The notes: generated from the letters alone by a model not told the origin. A stretch of DNA of 64,000 bases from Paracoccaceae bacterium (GCA_013214575.1 JABSSD010000158.1:1-64000), one strand, 5' to 3'. Shown: positions 45,562 to 55,439, counted from the stretch's first letter. Program-made: numbers and translations.

Positions 45562-45726
45562 CGTTCTCTTCCATCCGGACTATGACCGTCGGCTCTGGAG
45601 TCTCACCAGATCTGCTGACACCCCCGTGCTTGGTTCCACAATCTAGCCAAACACCGGGGCCGCTCGCGGGCTTACAGGATAGACCTGCTTACCGCCGGTG
45701 GGGAATCTCGCCCCGCCCTGAGAACG
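45562..45726 (-). ncRNA. FMN riboswitch (RFN element)
   Basis: On the minus strand the closing stem is a perfect 7 bp (45726-45720 with 45568-45562). Conserved blocks follow: agggcggggcgagattcccc, accggcggtaagc, agcccgcgagc, gcagatctggtgagactcc, agagccgacggtcatagtcc and ggatggaag. All parts of the RFN fold are there, so it should bind FMN and reduce ribH expression when flavin is plentiful. Confidence 0.95.
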
Positions 45727-45765
45727 CGCGGACATTGGCAAAACTAGCTGCGCTTTGCAAGGGGC

Positions 45766-46362
45766 TCAATTCACCAGCATCCATAGGGCCACCAGCGCCA
45801 GCATTGCGCCAAACAGAGTGTTCAGCCGCCTGGCGCTGTCTGGCGATCTGAATCGGCTGGCGATCTGGTCGCCAATCAGCGTCCAGACCAGAAAGGCGAT
45901 GAAATTATTCAGGGTAAACACAGTGGTGATCAGCAACACCGCAAACATCTTGGTGGTGTCACTCTCGGGCAGAAACTGGGTGAACATCAACGCAATGATC
46001 ACATAGGCCTTGGGGTTTAGCACCAGCAAGGTAACGCCATCCCAAAAGCTGGCAGGGCGGGCGGTTTCACTGTCCTGCAGGATGCCCGATCGGAACAGTT
46101 TCCACGCTAGCCACAGAACATAAAGCGACCCGGCCGCCTTCAGGATTAAAAAACCATTGGGGTAGCGGTCCAGTGCCGTCACAAAGCCCATCCCAATGGC
46201 CGCCGTCACCAGCCATGTTGCCAGATGATAGCCTAAATTCGCCCGCAAGGTCGCCATCAGCCCAAAACGGGCGCCATTGGCGGCAAAGAACATATTGCCG
46301 GGGCCGGGGCTGTAGGCGAGGGGAAATAGAAACACGATGAGGGCGAGGCTGATCTGGGTCAT
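45766..46362 (-). CDS. LysE-family amino acid exporter
   Basis: 198 residues with six membrane segments of the LysE/RhtB superfamily, exporters of amino acids or derivatives. The N-terminal signature is LAYSPGPGNMFFAANGARFG, followed by LRANLGYHLATWLVTAAIGM, and the middle segment SFWDGVTLLVLNPKAYVIIA carries the N-P-K motif. Which amino acid is moved cannot be told. Divergent from a GST gene at 46508. Confidence 0.88.
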   Translation of the reverse strand: MTQISLALIVFLFPLAYSPGPGNMFFAANGARFGLMATLRANLGYHLATWLVTAAIGMGFVTALDRYPNGFLILKAAGSLYVLWLAWKLFRSGILQDSETARPASFWDGVTLLVLNPKAYVIIALMFTQFLPESDTTKMFAVLLITTVFTLNNFIAFLVWTLIGDQIASRFRSPDSARRLNTLFGAMLALVALWMLVN

Positions 46363-46507
46363 GGGGGCATCCTGCTGAGATAGTGACCCATAGCCGCTTC
46401 AGCCCCATGGGCACGACCCGTTTCCTGCGCAAAGCCGACAGGGCGCGGTCATTTCCGCCTTTTCTTTGTGAGCCCGATACCTAAGGTGCAACAAAGAGGA
46501 GAATATC

Positions 46508-47110
46508 ATGAAGCTTATGTACGCCCCGACCTCGCCCTTTGTGCGCAAGGTTATGGTGCTGTTGCACGAAACCGGGCAACTGGACGACGTTGAGTTCCAG
46601 CCGGTGGCCACCACTCCGCTGTCATCCGCCGATGAGGTGAAATTGGCGAATCCGCTGGGTAAGATCCCGGCGCTGCTCCGTGATGATGGCCCAACGCTAT
46701 ATGACAGCCGGGTGATCTGCGCCTATTTGGATGATCGCGCGGGCAGCGGGTTCTACGCTGGCGGCTGGGACAGCAAGCTGCTGGAGGCCACCGCCGATGG
46801 CATCATGGATGCCGCCGTGTCCGCCGTCTATGAGCGCCGGATGCGCCCGGTGGACAAGCAGTGGGACGATTGGGAAGCGGCACAGATGGCCAAGGTTCTG
46901 AGTGCCTGTGCGGCGCTGAACGCGCGCTGGATCAGCCACCTGAAGGGGCCGCTGGATATCGGCCATATCGCCGTCGGCTGTGCCTTGGGTTATGTTGATT
47001 TCCGTCAGCCAGACAGCAACTGGCGTCACGGCAATCAGGCGCTTGCAGATTGGTACGCAGATTTCGAATCGCGGCCCAGCATGCGGGCCACCCAGCCTCC
47101 TGAAGGATAA
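46508..47110 (+). CDS. Glutathione S-transferase-family protein
   Basis: 200 residues: thioredoxin-like domain with YAPTSPFVRKVMVLLHETGQ and NPLGKIPALLRDDGPTLYDS (the cis-Pro and glutathione-contact segment), then the helical domain DIGHIAVGCALGYVDFRQPD. The Ser-Pro-Phe near residue 9-11 stands where GST enzymes have the catalytic Ser or Tyr. A ribosome site (agagga) precedes ATG 46508. The substrate is unknown. It lies just upstream of petABC but is not known to be part of it. Confidence 0.87.
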   Translation: MKLMYAPTSPFVRKVMVLLHETGQLDDVEFQPVATTPLSSADEVKLANPLGKIPALLRDDGPTLYDSRVICAYLDDRAGSGFYAGGWDSKLLEATADGIMDAAVSAVYERRMRPVDKQWDDWEAAQMAKVLSACAALNARWISHLKGPLDIGHIAVGCALGYVDFRQPDSNWRHGNQALADWYADFESRPSMRATQPPEG

Positions 47111-47322
47111 ACAAAACCTTGAAAAAACGGCGGCACGGCCCATATGTGACTTGCTTTGCCAGTGCCGCCTGCCAGAAAAATGCGCCATGCGGCCTTATGC
47201 GCGCCTTTGACCGCTGGACGTAAGCCTTTCTCCTCGGTAGATACCCGCCTGAGCCGCCACGAATTTTCGCGGTAGCATGCGCATGTTTGCCCGAAACGGG
47301 CGCTGGAATTGGAGAAAACCTC

Positions 47323-47883
47323 GTGTCCCACGCAGAAGACAACGAAGGCACCCGGAGAGACTTCCTCTACTACGCCACCGGCGGTGCCGGTGTCGTCGTT
47401 ACAGGGGCCGCAGTCTGGCCGCTGGTCAATCAGATGAATCCCTCGGCGGATGTAAAGGCGCTGTCGTCGATTACCGTCGACATCAGCGGCGTCGAAGTTG
47501 GCACGCAGTTGCGGGTCATGTTCCTGGGCAAGCCGGTGTTCATTCGCCGCCGTAGCCAGGAAGAGATCGACAAGGCGCGCGCCGTTGTACTGGAAGATCT
47601 GCCAGATCAGCTGGTCCGCAACGCCAATAAGCCTGGCCTGGATGCTTCGGATGAAAACCGGACCATGGATGAGGCTGGCGAGTGGCTGGTGATGATGGGT
47701 GTCTGTACCCACCTTGGCTGTGTGCCACTGGGTGATGGTGCCGGCGATTTCGAAGGTTGGTTCTGCCCCTGCCACGGCTCGCACTACGACACGTCCGGCC
47801 GTATTCGCAAAGGTCCCGCGCCTGAGAACCTGCCGGTTCCTCTGGCCGTGTTCCTCGACGCAACAACGATCAAACTGGGATAG
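47323..47883 (+). CDS. petA: Cytochrome bc1 Rieske iron-sulfur subunit
   Basis: 186 residues. A GTG start (47323, with ggag upstream) gives the family's SHAEDN...GTRRDFL opening. A twin-arginine signal (TRRDFLYY) and membrane anchor ([16 protein letters not shown]) lead to the 2Fe-2S domain with ligands Cys128/His130 (GVCTHLGC) and Cys148/His151 (CPCHGSHYD). The extra Cys133 and Cys150 can form the usual disulfide. It passes electrons from ubiquinol to cytochrome c1 in the inner membrane. First gene of petABC, 11 bases before petB. Confidence 0.97.
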   Translation: MSHAEDNEGTRRDFLYYATGGAGVVVTGAAVWPLVNQMNPSADVKALSSITVDISGVEVGTQLRVMFLGKPVFIRRRSQEEIDKARAVVLEDLPDQLVRNANKPGLDASDENRTMDEAGEWLVMMGVCTHLGCVPLGDGAGDFEGWFCPCHGSHYDTSGRIRKGPAPENLPVPLAVFLDATTIKLG

Positions 47884-47894
47884 GGAAACGACGT

Positions 47895-49235
47895 ATGTCC
47901 GGAATTCCGCACGATCATTACGAACCCAAAACCAATGGCGCAAAGTGGCTGCATAGCCGCCTGCCAATTGTTGGGTTGCTGTATGACACAATCATGATTC
48001 CCACCCCCAAGAACCTCAACTGGTGGTGGATCTGGGGCATCGTACTGGCATTCTGCCTGGTGCTGCAAATTGTCACCGGTATTATCCTGGCGATGCATTA
48101 CACGCCGCATGTGGACCTGGCCTTTGCCAGCGTTGAACACATCATGCGCGACGTCAACGGCGGCTATATGCTGCGGTACCTGCACGCCAACGGCGCCTCG
48201 CTGTTCTTTGTCGCCGTCTATATCCACATCTTCCGCGGCTTGTTCTACGGCTCTTACAAGGCGCCGCGCGAAATCACCTGGATTATCGGCATGCTGATCT
48301 TCCTGATGATGATGGGCGCCGGTTTCATGGGCTATGTTCTGCCCTGGGGTCAGATGTCCTTCTGGGGGGCCACCGTGATCACCGGCCTGTTTGGCGCGAT
48401 TCCCTTTATCGGTGAAGCGCTGCAAACTTGGCTGCTGGGCGGACCTTCGGTTGGCAACGCCACGCTGAACCGCTTCTTCTCGCTGCACTATCTGCTGCCG
48501 TTCATCATTGCGGCGCTGGTCATCGTGCACATCTGGGCCTTCCACACCACGGGCAATAACAACCCAACCGGTGTTGATGTGCGCAAGGGCTCGAAAGAAG
48601 AGGTCAAGAAAGACACCCTGCCGTTCTGGCCCTACTTCGTGATCAAGGATTTCCTCGGTCTGGCAATTGTGCTGGTGATCTTCTGGGCGATTGTTGGCTT
48701 CTTGCCAAACATGCTGGGCGAACCGGATAACTACATCGAGGCGAACCCGCTGGTCACCCCGGCGCATATCGTTCCCGAATGGTACTTCCTGCCGTTCTAC
48801 GCCATCCTGCGGGCCTTTACCGCCGAAGTCTGGGTGGTTCAGTTCACCTCCTTCATCACTGGTGGCATCATCGACGCCAAGTTCTTTGGTGTGATGGCGA
48901 TGTTTGGGGCGATTGCGGTGATGGCGCTGGCGCCTTGGCTGGACACCAGCCGGGTCCGCTCGGGTCTGTACCGGCCGATGTTCAAGTGGTGGTTCCTGCT
49001 GCTGGTCATCGACTTCTTTGTCCTGACCTGGCTGGGCGCCAAACCCGCCGAGGAGCCCTATGCCTCCTTCGCACTGATCGCCTCGGCTTACTGGTTTGGC
49101 TACTTCCTGGTGATCCTGCCGCTTCTGGGTGTGATCGAAAAACCACTGGCCACGCCTGACACCATCGAAGATGACTTCAACGCGCACTATGGCAAATCGG
49201 ACGATGCTTCGACTGATGCCAAAGCGGCCGAATAA
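47895..49235 (+). CDS. petB: Cytochrome b of the bc1 complex
   Basis: 446 residues with eight or more membrane helices. Haem ligands are the histidines in [19 protein letters not shown] and in [19 protein letters not shown]. The quinol-oxidation motif PEWY is present in [13 protein letters not shown]. The chain holds both quinone sites and takes part in the Q cycle. The C-terminal extension (about 30 residues ending [11 protein letters not shown]) is typical of Rhodobacter-type proteins. Starts 11 bases after petA and is followed by petC with 19 bases between. Confidence 0.98.
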   Translation: MSGIPHDHYEPKTNGAKWLHSRLPIVGLLYDTIMIPTPKNLNWWWIWGIVLAFCLVLQIVTGIILAMHYTPHVDLAFASVEHIMRDVNGGYMLRYLHANGASLFFVAVYIHIFRGLFYGSYKAPREITWIIGMLIFLMMMGAGFMGYVLPWGQMSFWGATVITGLFGAIPFIGEALQTWLLGGPSVGNATLNRFFSLHYLLPFIIAALVIVHIWAFHTTGNNNPTGVDVRKGSKEEVKKDTLPFWPYFVIKDFLGLAIVLVIFWAIVGFLPNMLGEPDNYIEANPLVTPAHIVPEWYFLPFYAILRAFTAEVWVVQFTSFITGGIIDAKFFGVMAMFGAIAVMALAPWLDTSRVRSGLYRPMFKWWFLLLVIDFFVLTWLGAKPAEEPYASFALIASAYWFGYFLVILPLLGVIEKPLATPDTIEDDFNAHYGKSDDASTDAKAAE

Positions 49236-49254
49236 GAAAAGGGACCGAAAAACC

Positions 49255-49989
49255 ATGTTGAAGAAACTTGTAATCGGTGCCGCTCTTGCCTTGACTCCCG
49301 TCGCCGCACTGGCGGCGGGAGCCGAGCAGCACATCGAAACATACGACTTCTCGTTCAACGGTGCCTTTGGCACCTATGATCAGAACCAGCTGCAACGCGG
49401 GCTGCAGATCTACACCGAGGTCTGCTCGTCCTGTCATGGGCTGAAGTTTGTGCCCCTGCGCACCCTGTCTGACGCGGGAGGCCCTGGCCTGTCGCCTGAG
49501 CAGGTGGTCGCATATGCGGCTGAAAACTTTACCGTCTATGACGCAGAGCTGGACGAGGACGTGGCCGCCAAACCGGTTGATCACTTCCCCGCCAATACTG
49601 ACGCAGGCGCGCCTGATCTAAGCTTGATGGCCAAAGCACGCAAAGGCGGTCCCGATTACATCGCTTCGCTGCTGAACGGCTATACCGGTGAGGAAAAAGA
49701 AGAGGCCGGCAGTACCTACTATGAAAACACTGCCTTCCCCGGCGGTTGGATCTCAATGGCGCCGCCACTGGAAGATGACTACCTGGAGTTTGCCGACGGT
49801 CACGACACGAGCCTGCACAGCATGTCACAGGACGTTGCAGCCTATCTGATGTGGAGCGCCGAGCCCAAAATGATGGCACGCAAACAGGTTGGATTTGTCG
49901 GTGTGCTGATGCTGACGATCCTGTCGGTTCTGTTGTACCTGACCAACAAACGCATCTGGGCGCCGATCAAGGGTCGCAAAAACAGCTAA
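49255..49989 (+). CDS. petC: Cytochrome c1 of the bc1 complex
   Basis: 244 residues: a signal peptide ([18 protein letters not shown]), the haem-binding CSSCH (Cys57, Cys60, His61), the axial Met in [15 protein letters not shown] and a C-terminal anchor ([20 protein letters not shown]). It is shorter than the Rhodobacter capsulatus protein, with no extra disulfide cysteines. ATG 49255 is used; the longer in-frame codons from 49171 lie inside petB. Ends the petABC operon, followed by a strong terminator. Confidence 0.97.
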   Translation: MLKKLVIGAALALTPVAALAAGAEQHIETYDFSFNGAFGTYDQNQLQRGLQIYTEVCSSCHGLKFVPLRTLSDAGGPGLSPEQVVAYAAENFTVYDAELDEDVAAKPVDHFPANTDAGAPDLSLMAKARKGGPDYIASLLNGYTGEEKEEAGSTYYENTAFPGGWISMAPPLEDDYLEFADGHDTSLHSMSQDVAAYLMWSAEPKMMARKQVGFVGVLMLTILSVLLYLTNKRIWAPIKGRKNS

Positions 49990-50013
49990 ACGTTGGTGTG
50001 ATTGAAAAATGAA

Positions 50014-50042
50014 AACCCCCGTGCCCTGGCGCGGGGGTTTTT
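50014..50042 (+). terminator. Rho-independent terminator after petC
   Basis: An 8-bp C/G-rich stem (50014-50021 with 50032-50039), loop of 10 bases, and T-run to 50042. Confidence 0.85.
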
Positions 50043-50103
50043 CTTTGGTGGAAAGCGGTGTTTGGGGGCCAGCCCCCAGCGTGCAGGCCTGCACGCTTCC
50101 CCC

Positions 50104-50168
50104 GGAGTAGTTTGAGCAAAAAGAAGCAGCTGGGGCGGCGCCGGGTTTCTTTTTGCTCAAACTACTCC
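50104..50168. repeat. Perfect 22-bp inverted repeat, convergent intergenic region
   Basis: Arms 50104-50125 (ggagtagtttgagcaaaaag + aa) and 50147-50168 are exact reverse complements around a 21-base GC-rich loop. The element follows a G-run/C-run stretch (50063-50103) like that at 19101-19160. It lies between the ends of petC and mtaB, which converge. The role could be a two-way terminator or a member of a dispersed repeat family. Confidence 0.75.
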
Positions 50169-50256
50169 CGCCGGAGGCATCCTGAGGCACCGGTCACGAC
50201 CGGTGTTGAGGCAAACCGGTGCGCCGCTAGGCGCTCAATGGGATCGAGTGTGGTGT

Positions 50257-51513
50257 TCAGGCGGTCAGCTGGGTGTTGGCGGAGCCGGTGATTACGGCAG
50301 TGACAATCGCGCCTTCGCTTTGTGGCGCGGCAAATTGCACTTCGGTGAACTGTTCGGTGCGGCCCATATGGGTGTTTTCCATCAGGATGTGATGTGTCTG
50401 GCCAATTTGCGCCTGCAGATGTTGCTGCACCTGGTCCGCGCCTGCGGCGCGCAGGCGGGCGGCGCGGGCCTTGATCACCTTGCCATTCACCTGATCCGGG
50501 ATTTTGGCGGCGGGGGTGCCCTCTCGTTTGGAATAGGGGAAAACATGCAGCCAGGTCAGTTGGCAGTCCCTCACCAGTTTCAGCGAGTTGTCAAAATGCG
50601 CTTCGGTCTCTGTGGGGAAGCCGGCGATGATATCGGCGCCAAAGGTCATGTCCGGGCGCAGCTTTTTGGCCTCCTCCGTAAAGCGGATGGCGTCATCACG
50701 CAGATGGCGGCGTTTCATGCGTTTCAGAATCAGGTCATCGCCATGCTGCAGGCTGAGGTGCAGGTGTGGCATCAGCCGCGGTTCAGTGGCGATGGCCCGC
50801 ATCAGGTTGTCGTCCACCTCGATTGAATCGATCGATGAGATCCGCAGCCGGGGCAGGTCCGGCACCAGCCGCAGGATCCGCATCACCAGATCACCAAATT
50901 TGGGCGCCGCAGGCAGATCCGCGCCCCAGGAGGTCAGGTCAACTCCGGTCAGCACCACCTCGTTATAGCCCTTATCGACCAAGCGTTTGATCTGGTCCAC
51001 CACCACCCCGGCCGGAACTGAGCGCGAGTTGCCGCGGCCATAGGGGATGATGCAAAAGGTGCAGCGGTGGTCGCAGCCGTTCTGTACCTGCACATAGGCG
51101 CGGCTGCGGCTGCCGAATCCATCAATCAGATGGCCGGCGGTCTCGGTGACAGACATGATGTCATCCACCTGCAGCGCTTCGCTTTCGCCGATAAAATCGG
51201 CTGCCATACCGGTCCAGGTCTCGGGGCGCATCTTTTCGGTATTGCCGATGACGACGTCGACTTCGGCCATGGCGGCAAAGGTTTCGGGCTCTGTCTGCGC
51301 CGCGCAGCCGGTGACGATCAGCCGGGCGTCCGGGTTTTCCCGGCGCAGCTTGCGGATCTCCTGGCGCGCCTTGCGCACCGCCTCGGCGGTGACCGCACAG
51401 GTATTGACCACCACGGCGTTCTTTAGCCCGGCCTGTTGCGACAATTCTTTCATGGCTTCGGTTTCATAGGCGTTCAGCCGGCAGCCGAGGGTCGCAAATT
51501 TGGGAGTATTCAT
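50257..51513 (-). CDS. mtaB: tRNA t6A37 methylthiotransferase
   Basis: A radical-SAM enzyme that adds a methylthio group to t6A at tRNA position 37. 418 residues: the N-terminal UPF0004 domain (FATLGCRLNAYETEAM, VVNTCAVTAEAVRKARQEIR, TGCAAQTEP) supplies one Fe-S cluster. The radical-SAM motif is NGCDHRCTFCIIPYGRGNSR. The remaining barrel, HLSLQHGDDLILKRMKRRH and VFPYSKREGTPAA, and a TRAM-like C-terminal end follow. The overall pattern is the MtaB branch (no MiaB-type long TRAM). Its start overlaps the dapF stop as ATGA. Confidence 0.93.
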   Translation of the reverse strand: MNTPKFATLGCRLNAYETEAMKELSQQAGLKNAVVVNTCAVTAEAVRKARQEIRKLRRENPDARLIVTGCAAQTEPETFAAMAEVDVVIGNTEKMRPETWTGMAADFIGESEALQVDDIMSVTETAGHLIDGFGSRSRAYVQVQNGCDHRCTFCIIPYGRGNSRSVPAGVVVDQIKRLVDKGYNEVVLTGVDLTSWGADLPAAPKFGDLVMRILRLVPDLPRLRISSIDSIEVDDNLMRAIATEPRLMPHLHLSLQHGDDLILKRMKRRHLRDDAIRFTEEAKKLRPDMTFGADIIAGFPTETEAHFDNSLKLVRDCQLTWLHVFPYSKREGTPAAKIPDQVNGKVIKARAARLRAAGADQVQQHLQAQIGQTHHILMENTHMGRTEQFTEVQFAAPQSEGAIVTAVITGSANTQLTA

Positions 51514-52352
51514 GTCAGGCCTTCCAGGAAGTCACGGGTCAGAACGCCGCTCAGCACATGTTTGGTGGCGCCTGTCATCCAGACGCCGTCGTCGCGCCAG
51601 TCAATCCACAGGCTGCCGCCGTCCAGATCAATCTGCACCTTGCGCCCTGTCAGCCCACGACGGGCTGCCGCCACTGCCGTGGCGCAGGAGGACGAGCCTG
51701 AGGCCAGGGTGATGCCCACACCGCGCTCCCACACCCGCATGCGCAGGTGATCGGGGGCCACTAGATGCGCCACCTGCACATTGGTGCGCTCGGGGTATAG
51801 CGGGTGATGCTCGCAGCGGCTGCCAAATTCTTCCAGCCGGACCTGCTCGGCATCCTCGACGAAAAAGGTGCAATGGGGATTGCCCATGCCGGTTGCCGTC
51901 GGAGCGCCCTCGATTGGCAGTTCCAGCGTGTCCATCTCCTCGGCCAGCGGCACCTCGTGCCACAGCAATTGCGGCTGTCCCATGTTGACCGAGGTCAGCC
52001 CGTTGCCCGCATCGCGCGCGAACAGATCGCCGCGGTCGGTGGTCAGGTGTAGCGCGGCGGTGCCGCTCTCGTCCATCAGCCACCGGGCGATGCAGCGGGT
52101 GGCGTTGCCGCAGGCCGCCGAGGTCGAGCCGTCTGAGTTGTAAAAGGTCAGATGGGCGTCACCGGCGCCGCGTTCGATCACCGCAAGCTGATCAAAGCCA
52201 ACCCCAAACCGGCGGTGGCCAATGGCCCGCGCCAGCGCAGGGGTGATCGCCACGGGATTCGCACGGGCGTCGACAACGACAAAGTCATTGCCCAATCCGT
52301 GCATCTTCATAAACGGCAGTTCGGTGATGGAATTGGTGCTCATGTCGGGCAT
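51510..52352 (-). CDS. dapF: Diaminopimelate epimerase
   Basis: Converts LL- to meso-diaminopimelate for lysine and peptidoglycan. The two catalytic cysteines are in STSAACGNATRC (Cys81) and LASGSSSCATAVA (second half). KMHGLGNDFVVVDA opens the family. The second site has Ser where many relatives have an extra non-catalytic Cys, which should not matter. ATG 52352 (MPDMSTNS) has AAGG close upstream and is preferred; ATG 52343 (MSTNSIT) is also possible. Operon dapF-mtaB with ATGA overlap. Confidence 0.95.
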   Translation of the reverse strand: MPDMSTNSITELPFMKMHGLGNDFVVVDARANPVAITPALARAIGHRRFGVGFDQLAVIERGAGDAHLTFYNSDGSTSAACGNATRCIARWLMDESGTAALHLTTDRGDLFARDAGNGLTSVNMGQPQLLWHEVPLAEEMDTLELPIEGAPTATGMGNPHCTFFVEDAEQVRLEEFGSRCEHHPLYPERTNVQVAHLVAPDHLRMRVWERGVGITLASGSSSCATAVAAARRGLTGRKVQIDLDGGSLWIDWRDDGVWMTGATKHVLSGVLTRDFLEGLT

Positions 52353-52562
52353 ATAGCCTTGCCCCCGATATGAATCCACCCTTGGCCCGAAAAAGTTGAA
52401 GAAAGCGCTTGACCGCTTGCCTAGCTGGCCCTAGAGAAGCGCCTATCAGGACGGTTTGAATGAGATATTTAAACTGACTTGGGAGCGAATTAAGCTCTTG
52501 ATCTTCTTAGATCAATTGGCTTAAAGAGCGACACAGAAGCGATCCGATCGCTTCGAAAAAGT

Positions 52563-52638
52563 GGGCCGTTAGCTCAGTTGGTAGAGCAACTGACTTTTAA
52601 TCAGTAGGTCTCCGGTTCGAACCCGGAACGGCTCACCA
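52563..52638 (+). tRNA. tRNA-Lys (anticodon TTT)
   Basis: Acceptor GGGCCGT (52563-52569) pairs with ACGGCTC (one G-T pair), and CCA is encoded at 52636-52638. The D arm is GCTC...GAGC, the anticodon arm ACTGA-CTTTTAA-TCAGT gives UUU for lysine, and the T arm CCGGTTCGAACCCGG is intact. It lies between dapF and the ProC-like gene. Confidence 0.97.
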
Positions 52639-52815
52639 CTTTTTCCGCCTTTGTTGAAAATCACCACTGGCGTTGCCGATGTCGGCAGCCGTGCTGTCAC
52701 CCAACATTTTGGGTTGTCGGCTGGCTCCCGACCTCTGTTATGCAGATGCATGATCTGGAGACGACTGGCGCGCGCCAGCGCCGCCGCTCAATCTGATATG
52801 AGGGAGAACATAGCT

Positions 52816-53595
52816 ATGAAAATCGGGTTTATTGGCACCGGTGACATCACCGAGGCAATTGTTACCGGTCTGATTTCGACGGATTTTCCGGTCAGCGAGA
52901 TCATCCTGTCAGAGCGCAGTCAGGCCAAATCGGCGCGGCTTGCGGCGGCAGATAGCCGGATCCGCGTGACCCCGGACAATCAGCAGATTGTGGATCAGGC
53001 CGATCTGCTTTTTCTGGCGGTGCGGCCTCAGGTCGCCGAAGAGGTGCTGAGGGTGCTCAAATTTCGCGACGGTCAAAAGGTCGCCAGCCTGATTGCGACC
53101 GTCACATTCGACTCACTGTTGGACTGGATTGGCGCGCCGGTCAGACTCAGCCGCTCAATCCCGCTGCCAGCGGTGGCCAGCTGCCGCGGTGTGACTGCGA
53201 TCTATCCGGCGGACGAGCTGCTCGAATCATTCTATGACGCCCTGGGTACGGTGGTGGTTGCACAATCGCTTGATGAATTTGATGCCTATGCCGCTACAAG
53301 TGCGCTGATGGGGCTGTATTTTGGCGTCATGGAGACCGCATCGGACTGGCTCTGCGCGCAAGGGACATCGCCACAGAACGCGCAGAGCTACCTGACCAAG
53401 ATTTTTCTGGAGCTGTCTCGGACGGCCGACAATGCGCCGGAGACCGGCTTTGCCAGTCTGCGCGGCAACCATTCCACCCCGGGCGGTCTGAACCAGCAGA
53501 TGTTTGAGGTGTTTGCCGACTCGGGCGGCACAAAGGCCCTGACCCAGGCGCTGGAGAACGTCGCCGAACGGGTGCGCAAGGCGCGGGATGCATAG
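52816..53595 (+). CDS. Pyrroline-5-carboxylate reductase-like protein
   Basis: 259 residues of the ProC superfamily: Rossmann start KIGFIGTGDITEAIVTGLIS, middle NQQIVDQADLLFLAVRPQVA and RLSRSIPLPAVASCRGVTAI, and a helical C-terminal dimer domain ending SLRGNHSTPGGLNQQMFEVF. That last segment resembles the ProC signature (PGGTT-type). The canonical ProC usually has a full 270-residue chain and stricter signature, so this may be a paralogue acting on another imine. ATG 52816 with agggag is used; the long upstream extension overlaps the tRNA side and is rejected. Confidence 0.78.
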   Translation: MKIGFIGTGDITEAIVTGLISTDFPVSEIILSERSQAKSARLAAADSRIRVTPDNQQIVDQADLLFLAVRPQVAEEVLRVLKFRDGQKVASLIATVTFDSLLDWIGAPVRLSRSIPLPAVASCRGVTAIYPADELLESFYDALGTVVVAQSLDEFDAYAATSALMGLYFGVMETASDWLCAQGTSPQNAQSYLTKIFLELSRTADNAPETGFASLRGNHSTPGGLNQQMFEVFADSGGTKALTQALENVAERVRKARDA

Positions 53596-53740
53596 TCCCG
53601 GCAGGGTCTGAGGCTCTACACCCTATGATTGTTCTGGATATTTGTTGTAATAAAAGTCTAAGCTTTTGCATATTTGTGCGTTATGCGACCATTCCTTTGG
53701 GGCGGGTCGCATAGCTCTTGGTAAAACAGGGAGTACTACA

Positions 53741-55369
53741 ATGCATAAGCACACAGGCCTCTTAATTGCCGGCTTTCTCTCCAGTACAGTCTTCGCAGGG
53801 GCTGCTTTGGCGGCTGGGACCCATCTCCAAACCGGCGAAGCCTTGGCGGATGATCAAACCTTTACCTACCGTATTCTGGACGAGCACAGCTCGGTTGATC
53901 CGCAGGTGGTCGAAGATGTTTCGGGCGCTGAAATTGTCCGCGACCTGTTTGAGGGCCTGATGAATCAGGACCGCGACGGCAATCTGGTGCCCGGAGTGGC
54001 CACCGGGTTCACCACCAATGACGCCAAGGATGTCTATACCTTCACCCTGAGGGACAGCGCCAAATGGTCCAACGGTGATCCGGTGCTGGCCAGTGATTTT
54101 GTCTATGCCTGGAAGCGCGCCGTCGATCCTGAGCTGTCGTCGCCCTATGCCTGGTTCATGGAGCTGATGTCGATTGAAAACGCTGCCGCCATCATTGCCG
54201 GTGAAAAGCCGCTGGATGACCTGGGGGTGAGCGCCATTGATGATCACACGCTGCAGGTGCGCCTGTCTGCGGCGCTGCCCTATTTCCCGCAGATGACCAC
54301 CCATTCCACAACCTTTCCTGCACCGCAAAAGGTGATTGAGACCCATGGCAATGCCTGGACCAAGCCCGAAAATATCGTCTCCAATGGGGCCTATATACTG
54401 ACCGAGCACCTGCCGCAGGAACGCTCGGTGCGGGAGCGCAACCCCCTGTACTGGGACAATGAAAACACCATCGTTGAAAAAGTGGTGGCGCTGGTGATCA
54501 ACGATGAAAACGTCGCCCTGACCCGCTATATGGCCGGTGAGCTGGACCGCACCGAGGTGCCTGCAGGCCAGTTTCCGCGGCTGCAAAAGGAACATCCCGC
54601 CGAGGCGATCAGCTTCCCGCGCCTGTGCAGCTATTACTACACCTTCAACCTATCTGAAGATGGCCCCGAGGCATTCAAGGATCCGCGGGTGCGCCAGGCG
54701 CTTTCGCTGGCGGTTGATCGCAAGATCATAACCGAAAAAATCCTCGCTGGCGGTCAGCCCGAAGCCTATACTTTTGCCCCCGAGGCCACCGCAGGTTTCA
54801 CCGTGCCGGAGGTCGAAATGTCTGCCATGACCCAGTCTGAGCGGGACTCGCTGGCCAAGGAACTGCTGGCCGAGGCAGGCTATGGGCCGGATAATCCACT
54901 GAGCTTCAACATGATCTACAACACCTCCGAATCGCACAAGAAGATCGCGGTGGCGCTGGGGCAGATGTGGAAGCAGAAACTGGGGGTGCAAACCGATCTG
55001 GGTAATCTGGAATGGAAGGTGTTCCTGGAAACCCGTGGCAATCAGGACTTTGATCTGGCGCGCGGTGCTTGGTGTGGCGACTACAACGAGGCCTCGACCT
55101 TCCTCGATTTGCTGCAATCCAATTCGGGCTACAATGACGGGAAGTACCAGAATGACCGCGTCGACGCGCTGCTGGCGGCGGCCAAGATCTCGGACAATAC
55201 CACCAAGCTGTATACCGAGGTTGAACAGATCCTGGCGCAGGAATCGCCCATTATCCCGATCTATCACTATGCGGGGGTCTATATGATGGACAGCGATGTC
55301 GGCAATTGGCCAGTCGATAACGTCGAACAGAACTGGTACTCTAAGAACCTCTATAAAATCGCCGAGTGA
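53741..55369 (+). CDS. oppA: Oligopeptide ABC transporter substrate-binding protein
   Basis: 542 residues of the family 5 peptide-binding proteins. Signal peptide LLIAGFLSSTVFAGAALAAG. The body has YRILDEHSSVDPQVVEDVSG, GLMNQDRDGNLVPGVATGFT, FTLRDSAKWSNGDPVLASDF and VYAWKRAVDPELSSPYAWFM, as in OppA/MppA types. ATG 53741 with cagggag upstream is chosen. First of five genes with the permeases and ATPase downstream, so peptide import (cell-wall or environmental) is the likely role; exact length preference is unknown. Confidence 0.93.
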   Translation: MHKHTGLLIAGFLSSTVFAGAALAAGTHLQTGEALADDQTFTYRILDEHSSVDPQVVEDVSGAEIVRDLFEGLMNQDRDGNLVPGVATGFTTNDAKDVYTFTLRDSAKWSNGDPVLASDFVYAWKRAVDPELSSPYAWFMELMSIENAAAIIAGEKPLDDLGVSAIDDHTLQVRLSAALPYFPQMTTHSTTFPAPQKVIETHGNAWTKPENIVSNGAYILTEHLPQERSVRERNPLYWDNENTIVEKVVALVINDENVALTRYMAGELDRTEVPAGQFPRLQKEHPAEAISFPRLCSYYYTFNLSEDGPEAFKDPRVRQALSLAVDRKIITEKILAGGQPEAYTFAPEATAGFTVPEVEMSAMTQSERDSLAKELLAEAGYGPDNPLSFNMIYNTSESHKKIAVALGQMWKQKLGVQTDLGNLEWKVFLETRGNQDFDLARGAWCGDYNEASTFLDLLQSNSGYNDGKYQNDRVDALLAAAKISDNTTKLYTEVEQILAQESPIIPIYHYAGVYMMDSDVGNWPVDNVEQNWYSKNLYKIAE

Positions 55370-55439
55370 TCGCATGCCCTTATAACACCGCCCGGTCCCT
55401 AATCTGGGGGCGGGGCAACTGTTCAGGCTGAGGTTTCGA

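Noticed and set aside
47784-49373. 529-codon minus-strand frame across petB and petC
   Set aside because: Shadow of the bc1 genes; low-complexity His, Gln and Arg composition.
51690-51725. Ser in place of Cys in the second DapF motif (SGSSSCATA)
   Set aside because: The catalytic second Cys is present; the changed residue is not the acid/base cysteine.
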